Shown here: positions 40,144 to 43,741 of the stretch, piece after piece | How positions within the stretch are numbered: the stretch's first letter is position 1 | How the letters are laid out: each line of letters starts with the position of its first letter | Source of the DNA: a virus | Reading direction: 5' to 3' (one strand) | Length of the DNA: 43,741 nucleotides | IMG/VR virus record: IMGVR_UViG_3300029286_000086 | Location: 1-43,741 of that record | Made by a program: the position numbers and the translations under genes | Notes under the pieces: model-generated | What the model saw: only the letters and a program-made list of their open reading frames with translations | Told to the model about the DNA's origin: nothing | The model's database searches: none

Positions 40144-40849
40144 GTCCGTTCGCCTCCTTCAGCCGCCACGCGGCGAAATCCGGGAAGTGTTTCACGACAT
40201 TGTAAAGGCGAGCCGTGGCGGTGAGGTCTGTGGCGTTGTGCTGAAGCATTTCGAGATGGTCGTTTTCGGTGAGGAGCTGCGGGTTCTTGTAGATGCGCGC
40301 GTTCCACAAGCCCTCGGATTTGCGGGGGACGTAGAGATTGGCGAGCTTCCGGCAGGCGTCGTCCTTGGAGAGGCGGCGACCCGTGACGAACCGCGCGTAG
40401 CCCATGAGGTCGATGTGCGGAGTGTCGAAAAGGAGCGAGGAGGTGTTTGCATGGGTTTCAAGTTTCGTTTTCAGGAATTTCGAGGAGACGAACGGAACGT
40501 CGAAACCTATGCCGTTGTAGGAAAGGATTGACTGCCCTTCGGAATATTTGAGGAAATAATTGGAGAAAGCGTTGATGCACTCCTTCTCGGCGAGTTCGAG
40601 GGAAATCTTGTAGGTGTCGAAGGGAGCCGAAAAAATCTGCATGCCGAATTCGTCCATGCAGCCGATTGCTACGATGTAATCCTCGGTGACACCATTGGCA
40701 ATCATTTCAGGAGTAGGGGACGGATAAAGCCCCGAACTTTCAATATCTATCGTGATAATATCAAACACCTCTAAATCTTCCTTTTGCATCCCTTTTTCCA
40801 GCATGAATAGCGTTGAGATTTTTCTTCCATTTTTCATTATGCAGTTCAA
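40115..40849 (-). CDS. 3'-5' exonuclease, DnaQ/PolB-exonuclease-like
   Basis: About 244 residues. Exo I motif IDIESSG with D35 and E37, Exo II YNGIGFD with N112 and D117, and Exo III-like HNATD with D208 are present, the order seen in stand-alone homologues of the PolB exonuclease domain. No polymerase domain follows. It may proofread, trim ends for joining, or degrade host DNA. The TTG at 40849 is chosen since GGAGG lies 6 nt upstream and it overlaps the stop of a tiny frame. An in-frame ATG lies 4 codons later. Longer upstream readings overlap another gene. Confidence 0.75.
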   Translation of the reverse strand: MNCIMKNGRKISTLFMLEKGMQKEDLEVFDIITIDIESSGLYPSPTPEMIANGVTEDYIVAIGCMDEFGMQIFSAPFDTYKISLELAEKECINAFSNYFLKYSEGQSILSYNGIGFDVPFVSSKFLKTKLETHANTSSLLFDTPHIDLMGYARFVTGRRLSKDDACRKLANLYVPRKSEGLWNARIYKNPQLLTENDHLEMLQHNATDLTATARLYNVVKHFPDFAAWRLKEANGHEERRKQTP

Positions 40850-40902
40850 CAGATGCCTCCTCTCCATTTCGGGTTCTTTGAACCGTGTTTGTCGTAGGTC
40901 AT
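40846..40902 (-). CDS. 18-residue coupled frame with HNH-like motif remnant
   Basis: MTYDKHGSKNPKWRGGIC. The ATG overlaps the stop of the RHH/zinc gene (ATGA) and its stop overlaps the TTG start of the exonuclease. GSKNPKWRGG is a phrase common near the start of HNH-type endonucleases. It may be a leader peptide for coupling, or the remains of a broken or frameshifted nuclease N-terminus. Confidence 0.4.
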   Translation of the reverse strand: MTYDKHGSKNPKWRGGIC

Positions 40903-41210
40903 GGTGCGAAGCCTCCACAACTCTTTCCTTCCTCGGAACACTGTTCGCACCTGTCTTTGATGGTCGGCGGTGTTTGCCGCGACCTTCCCATGTTTTCGGG
41001 ATAGTGATGAACGAGAGAGTGACCGCAAACCGAACACGCTTTCTCTTTTGATGACGCGGGTGTCTTGAGCTTCTCGGAGAGTGTGACTGTATTGTCCAAG
41101 GCACGTCGGCAAACTTCGGAGATTGAGATGCCAAGGTCTTTGCAGGCGGCGGTGTATTCCGATTTCTTTTCCGTTGAACAGACGAAATTGATGATGGTCT
41201 TGTTTTGCAT
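40899..41210 (-). CDS. RHH regulator with zinc-finger tail
   Basis: A 103-residue protein. Residues 1-43 form a ribbon-helix-helix (KTIINFVCSTEKKSEYTAAC then a second helix ISEVCRRALDNTV). The C-terminal half has CSVCGHSLVHH and CEQCSEEGKSC, likely one zinc. It is the first gene of the leftward arm. The ATG at 41210 lies about 26 nt from a TATA box and has no ribosome site, so it is probably leaderless. A likely regulator of the divergent control region. Confidence 0.7.
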   Translation of the reverse strand: MQNKTIINFVCSTEKKSEYTAACKDLGISISEVCRRALDNTVTLSEKLKTPASSKEKACSVCGHSLVHHYPENMGRSRQTPPTIKDRCEQCSEEGKSCGGFAP

Positions 41211-41231
41211 GAATGGAATGGTTTGGTTAAA

Positions 41232-41240
41232 CTTTATAAG
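41232..41240 (-). promoter_or_regulatory. TATA box of the leftward arm
   Basis: CTTATAAAG on the leftward strand, 26 nt before the ATG at 41210. Confidence 0.65.
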
Positions 41241-41439
41241 CATAGTGGGCGATACGACGGAGATAAAGAATGATATTTATCAATTTGGTGCAGAAATCCG
41301 GAATACAACAATCGCGGGAATTCTCGTCGGGCTGCATTACTCCCCCCATTATGGTTTTTGCCTGCAAAATGATATTATAATTTGTAGGTGAAAAATGGAT
41401 TAAAAAAATTGCATTATTTGACACTTAAAACCCAGTGTG

Positions 41440-41447
41440 TTATATAG
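41440..41447 (+). promoter_or_regulatory. TATA box ahead of the hairpin-rich stretch
   Basis: TTATATAG with a plausible start point 20-27 nt downstream. It precedes a dense series of hairpins and no gene for 600 bp. Confidence 0.5.
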
Positions 41448-41453
41448 CCCATA

Positions 41454-41817
41454 GGGAGAGAGAGGAGGCGAATGTTTGGAAGCCTTACAAGCTAACAGCC
41501 TCGGAGTTCTCCCGAATTGGATAGGTATAAGTAATTGGTTGTCATGGTAGAACGAGCAACTACCATAAACGGAAATTGCAAAAACCGCAATAGCCTTTTA
41601 TCATATAAGAGGGATGTTTCAGCCTCCCGATGAATAGGATAATTACCTTTAGAAGATGATAACGGGAAATTGCGAGTCGCAAAATTACAAAAGGGATAAA
41701 ACCCCCCAAGCTTCAGGAGTAAAAAAACGGTTCTGTCTGTTTTTTACAGTGTGCGGATTGTGCCGCGCACCAAAACCAATAATGGGAGTTCTAAAATCCG
41801 CTATTGTGGATTTTTTT
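41454..41817 (+). ncRNA. Candidate structured RNA, about 360 nt
   Basis: Nine stems can be read in order: GGGAGA/TCTCCC (41454/41508) enclosing GAGGC/GCCTC (41465/41498); ATGGTAG/CTACCAT (41544/41560); ATTGC/GCAAT (41575/41587); GAGG/CCTC (41609/41623); TTGCG/CGCAA (41670/41678); GTAAAAAA/TTTTTTAC (41719/41740); GTGCG/CGCAC (41751/41766); and AAATCCGC-TATT-GTGGATTT (41794-41813) running into a T-run, a terminator-like end. The first stem falls slightly before the predicted start point, so the exact 5' end is uncertain. No known RNA family was recognised. Confidence 0.45.
41794..41817 (+). terminator. Hairpin with T-run
   Basis: AAATCCGC-TATT-GTGGATTT is an 8-bp stem (one G-T pair) followed by further T, giving seven T in a row. 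It would end a transcript started near 41450-41470. Confidence 0.55.
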
Positions 41818-41945
41818 ACCCGTTGGAAGGTATAATAACCTGCCTGCGAAATAACCGCAAGGTAAATATAGACTATATACCCCTAAAACCTATAAGTATG
41901 GGTGAATCAGGTATAATAGAGTATGTATATTAAGCCCTTAATGGA

Positions 41946-42002
41946 TAGGAGTACCCTATACTATATATTAAAAAAGTTGATATATGGGTATGGGTACTCC
42001 TA
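41946..42002. repeat. 11-bp inverted repeat around TATA motifs
   Basis: TAGGAGTACCC (41946-41956) and GGGTACTCCTA (41992-42002) are perfect inverted repeats, 35 bp apart. The spacer contains TATATATTA and GATATATGG. This looks like an operator around a promoter for the gene at 42061, or part of an origin. Confidence 0.65.
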
Positions 42003-42009
42003 AACTTAG

Positions 42010-42530
42010 GGGGGCTTGAATAGGTTGCTTAAAGCGAGCCTGATTAAAAAGGTGAAAAATATGTCAAATGAGACCGAAATAACTAAACTCGCGGCGGAAC
42101 TTAAAGCGTCAGAGGAAAAGAACGCAAATAAAACCCAAATTTTGCGCGCGAATCCTTCTTTTTATGACGTTAAAGCGCACAATACCATTATTGTGAAAGA
42201 CGCGAACGAAATAATTAACCGTAATGAAAAGGTTCAAGTCTGTAAATTGCAAATAGATGCACTAAATAAGACGATGAAAGCGGTTAAACTGTCAGAATGT
42301 CCGGCACAGGTGCATGAAATAAAATGCGCCAAATCCGCTTGGGTTGATTATTGCAAGGAAGTGATGGAAGGCAAAAACCCAAATTATAAGAGTTATGAGG
42401 AAGCCTTTATAGCTCTAAAAGAAAAGCGAAAAGTCGCCGTTGTAATGACGGCAAAAACAGAATAAAGCGAAAAGAACGGAAAGTATAATATCATTATCAG
42501 GCTCGCAAGTTAATTCCTATTCAAGCCCCC
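42010..42530. repeat. Gene bracketed by 15-bp inverted repeats
   Basis: GGGGGCTTGAATAGG (42010-42024) and CCTATTCAAGCCCCC (42516-42530) are perfect inverted repeats. Inside each, about 10 bp further in, GCGAGCCTGAT recurs (42034-42044) and appears inverted as ATCAGGCTCGC (42495-42505). The bracketed 520 bp hold a single gene. Terminal inverted repeats of a tiny mobile element, or paired binding sites, are possible. No target-site duplication is evident. Confidence 0.6.
42061..42465 (+). CDS. Hypothetical protein inside the inverted-repeat segment
   Basis: A 134-residue, Lys/Glu/Ala-rich and probably helical protein (EITKLAAELKASEEKNANKT, SYEEAFIALKEKRKVAVVM). The ATG at 42061 follows AAAGGTGA by 5 nt. 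Codons are AT-richer than in the virus core genes. It is bracketed by the 15-bp inverted repeats and lies first in the rightward arm. There are no transposase motifs, so if the segment is mobile it would move by other means. Confidence 0.65.
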   Translation: MSNETEITKLAAELKASEEKNANKTQILRANPSFYDVKAHNTIIVKDANEIINRNEKVQVCKLQIDALNKTMKAVKLSECPAQVHEIKCAKSAWVDYCKEVMEGKNPNYKSYEEAFIALKEKRKVAVVMTAKTE

Positions 42531-42577
42531 ATTTTATTTTTTAATCTCGGAAAAGACAAAATTTAAGAGGTGAATTT

Positions 42578-42826
42578 ATGAGGAAAATAAAGGCGGACTA
42601 CATTCCCCGACATCTTAAAACGATGGTCAGGAAGGGGGATGCATATGGATTGAATGATGAAAGAAGGAAATTATGGAATAGGTGCAAAAAACTGGCAGGC
42701 GGAAACAGAGCCATGTCGAACATGGGGTTAAACGGAAATACGAACATCGTAACCCTTCTTAAAATAGAGGAAAAGCTGTTCAGCAACGCAGCCATGCGCC
42801 ACGCAATACGGCTCTCCAACTACTGA
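42578..42826 (+). CDS. Hypothetical small basic protein
   Basis: An 82-residue protein with a basic N-terminal half (KADYIPRHLKTMVRKGDAYG, then RRKLWNRCKKLAGG) and a helical end (NIVTLLKIEEKLFSNAAMRH). Basic residues suggest nucleic-acid binding. AGAGGTGA lies 5 nt before the ATG. Unknown family. Confidence 0.6.
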   Translation: MRKIKADYIPRHLKTMVRKGDAYGLNDERRKLWNRCKKLAGGNRAMSNMGLNGNTNIVTLLKIEEKLFSNAAMRHAIRLSNY

Positions 42827-42838
42827 ACGCGCAGGATA

Positions 42839-42855
42839 GGCGCGCAGGGCGCGCC
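42839..42855. other. GC-rich hairpin after the gene at 42578
   Basis: GGCGCGC-AGG-GCGCGCC is a perfect 7-bp stem, 13 bp after the stop codon. Its right arm CGCGCC also ends the dispersed repeat copies 9 and 10, so these may pair or share an origin. Confidence 0.55.
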
Positions 42856-42945
42856 CAAGCCCTTTAAGCTCGGGATTTACACCAAAGCTACTTTTGCCCT
42901 GCCTGCCCCTGAAAGGCGCGTAATGCCCTTGTAGAGCCCTATGTA

Positions 42946-42975
42946 GGCTCAAGACATCCAAGACATTCGCGCCAA
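42946..42975 (+). repeat. Dispersed 9-nt-unit repeat, copy 9
   Basis: GGCTCAAGACATCCAAGACA then TTCGCGCCAA. It follows a hairpin (GAGCC/GGCTC at 42934-42950), with a GGCGCG further upstream able to pair with its CGCGCC end. Confidence 0.65.
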
Positions 42976-43011
42976 ATGAAAAAACAAAACAAAACAAACC
43001 AAGGTGAATAT

Positions 43012-43113
43012 ATGATGGGCGCATACATAACGCGAAGAAACGGGCGGATTTATGGGCATTTCGAGCCCATGCCGGATTGCAGAGCCTTCTCTGCCATGTT
43101 CAGCGAGTGCTGA
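43012..43113 (+). CDS. Tiny hypothetical protein
   Basis: A 33-residue frame (MMGAYITRRNGRIYGHFEPM...) with GGTGA exactly 4 nt before the ATG, the spacing favoured in this genome. A second frame, +1 from this one, runs from 43052 to 43219 and reads like protein (SFNAFLDSYAELAEAKAKP), so the two may form one protein through a frameshift or a sequence error. Confidence 0.45.
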   Translation: MMGAYITRRNGRIYGHFEPMPDCRAFSAMFSEC

Positions 43114-43219
43114 CGCTTCTTTTAATGCTTTTTTGGACAGCTATGCGGAATTGGCGGAAGCAAAGGCTAAACCAATCTCCTCGCCTTTGGATTACCCCCC
43201 GACGGCATCGCCAGACTAA
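43052..43219 (+). CDS. Possible continuation frame of the gene at 43012
   Basis: A 55-residue frame from an ATG with a weak site (GGGCGG). The second half SFNAFLDSYAELAEAKAKPI looks like real protein. It overlaps the previous frame by 62 bp in the +1 phase. Could be an independent small gene or the rest of a frameshifted one. Confidence 0.3.
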   Translation: MGISSPCRIAEPSLPCSASADASFNAFLDSYAELAEAKAKPISSPLDYPPTASPD

Positions 43220-43240
43220 AGGGCGGGCATAGCCCAAACA

Positions 43241-43273
43241 GGCGCGCGTGTCATCCAAGACATTCGCGCCAAG
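43241..43273 (+). repeat. Dispersed 9-nt-unit repeat, copy 10
   Basis: GTGTCATCCAAGACATTCGC then GCCAAG, flanked by GGCGCG on the left and CGCGCC on the right, which can pair around the repeat. Intergenic, 20 bp before the next ATG. Confidence 0.65.
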
Positions 43274-43292
43274 AACACAACGAGGTGTAAAT

Positions 43293-43442
43293 ATGGAATT
43301 CGACGAAGACGAGACCGAAGCCGACCAATACGAAGACGACTTCAACAGCCACAGGATTGCCCACGCCGAGCAGTATTACAACTCTACGGGCAACATCGAG
43401 ACCGGCGCGTTCCAGGGACGCGAGAACATCCGCCGAAGATAA
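43293..43442 (+). CDS. Small acidic protein
   Basis: A 49-residue protein starting MEFDEDETEADQYEDDFNSH with a less acidic C-terminus. GAGGTG lies 6 nt before the ATG at 43293. A run of acidic residues of this kind may mimic DNA or bind basic proteins. No family recognised. Confidence 0.55.
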   Translation: MEFDEDETEADQYEDDFNSHRIAHAEQYYNSTGNIETGAFQGRENIRRR

Positions 43443-43461
43443 GGCGGTTCGAGGTGAAACA

Positions 43462-43662
43462 ATGGCAAAGGCAACAGCAAAGGCAACAAAGGCAACGGCG
43501 AAAACAAAAATAAGCATAAGCACCGACGAAATCCAGACCCTCTTTAAAAAGGGGAAACTGCTTATTGCTTCTGATTTCGGGCTGGTCGAGCTGAACTGGC
43601 TTGGCTATTCCTCTCCAATTGCGCCAAAAATCAGGGTGTTTATTGGTATAAGAGAGTGGTAA
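43462..43662 (+). CDS. Small basic-tailed hypothetical protein
   Basis: A 66-residue protein: a Lys/Ala/Thr-rich start (MAKATAKATKATAKTK) like the disordered tails of DNA-binding proteins, then STDEIQTLFKKGKLLIASDF and a beta-like end YSSPIAPKIRVFIGIREW. GAGGTGA lies 4 nt before the ATG. The gene runs into the terminal repeat, so its end is also present at the very start of the window. Confidence 0.6.
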   Translation: MAKATAKATKATAKTKISISTDEIQTLFKKGKLLIASDFGLVELNWLGYSSPIAPKIRVFIGIREW

Positions 43663-43741
43663 TGCCGCGCATCAAAGCGACACAACGCCAAACAAATTCC
43701 CACAATTTCATCTGCCATTTATGTAAATGTGGCTGTAATTT
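43599..43741. repeat. Terminal direct repeat, right copy
   Basis: Second copy of the 143-bp end sequence. It ends inside the first part of the 57-bp repeat unit seen at 119-236, with a c in place of the a found in both left copies. If this is a real difference and not an error, the array around the closing point may hold more than two units. Confidence 0.9.

Larger units (their letters stand above)
41211..42060. other. AT-rich divergent control region without a convincing gene
   Basis: This 850-bp stretch separates the two transcription arms. It is clearly richer in A and T than the gene blocks, with TATA-like motifs in both directions, many short inverted repeats and a long inverted repeat at its right edge. 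Open frames in it (for example 41751-41933 and one on the other strand at 41227-41424) lack ribosome sites and run through the hairpins. A control region, a replication origin and a non-coding RNA gene are all compatible. Confidence 0.6.

Noticed and set aside
39313-40224. Rightward open frame of 303 codons opposite the glycosyltransferase-methyltransferase gene
   Set aside because: The leftward protein has clear DAD and SAM motifs; the rightward one has no recognisable domain or start site.
41227-41424. 65-codon leftward frame in the control region
   Set aside because: It covers the TATA box of the leftward arm and has no ribosome site.
41440-41820. tRNA, RNase P RNA or 5S rRNA in the hairpin-rich stretch
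   Set aside because: No cloverleaf with a T-loop motif and none of the conserved RNase P or 5S segments could be found.
41751-41933. 60-codon rightward frame in the AT-rich control region
   Set aside because: No ribosome site, GTG start, and it runs through two strong hairpins including the terminator-like one.
42010-42530. Insertion sequence
   Set aside because: Inverted repeats are present, but the enclosed gene has no transposase motif and no target duplication is visible, so it is kept only as an inverted-repeat segment.

Overview
The window reads as an essentially complete genome of a tailed (caudovirus-type) virus of an archaeon, about 43.6 kb. The first 143 and last 143 bases are the same sequence with two mismatches, so the contig closes into a circle or is terminally redundant. 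Archaeal signs are TATA boxes about 25-30 nt before leaderless starts, a strong GGTGA/GGAGG ribosome-site habit, many ATA and AGG/AGA codons, an MCM-like helicase, an AbrB-type and ribbon-helix-helix regulators, many tiny zinc-knuckle proteins, and secreted N-glycosylation-rich surface proteins with archaeal-style NosD beta-helix repeats. The surface domains recall DPANN-type or similar uncultured archaea. That host guess is inference.

The layout is two divergent arms. The rightward arm starts near 42.06 kb, runs through the closing point and continues to 14.54 kb. It holds small accessory genes, then regulation, DNA repair and replication: a Ku homologue, a MoxR AAA ATPase with a VWA/HExxH partner, an AAA ATPase, an ATP-dependent DNA ligase, an MCM-like helicase, a cluster of small genes and a PD-(D/E)XK nuclease. 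The leftward arm runs from 41.21 kb down to 14.59 kb. It holds an RHH/zinc-finger regulator, a DnaQ/PolB-like exonuclease, a glycosyltransferase-methyltransferase fusion, terminase, portal, two secreted proteins, prohead protease/scaffold, HK97-type capsid protein, neck and tail genes, hub, fibre, a transglutaminase-like protein and a holin-like protein. The arms converge at about 14.56 kb on a hairpin and T-rich tract.

The 850-bp divergent region (41.21-42.06 kb) is AT-rich and has no convincing gene. It contains a TATA box followed by some nine hairpins and a terminator-like hairpin with a T-run, so it may encode a structured RNA or be a replication/control region. Next to it one gene is bracketed by a 15-bp perfect inverted repeat.

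The most notable points are: (1) a virus-encoded Ku plus ATP-dependent ligase, a possible end-joining module for genome circularisation; (2) a dispersed repeat built of 9-nt units, around GACATYCAAGACATTCGCG, at ten or more places both between genes and in frame inside protein linkers, nearly always in one orientation; (3) the structured intergenic region; (4) three consecutive hairpins ahead of ku; (5) an A10 run in the overlap of the two likely tail-assembly chaperone genes, requiring +1/-2 frameshifting. No DNA polymerase, integrase, tRNA or CRISPR array was found.
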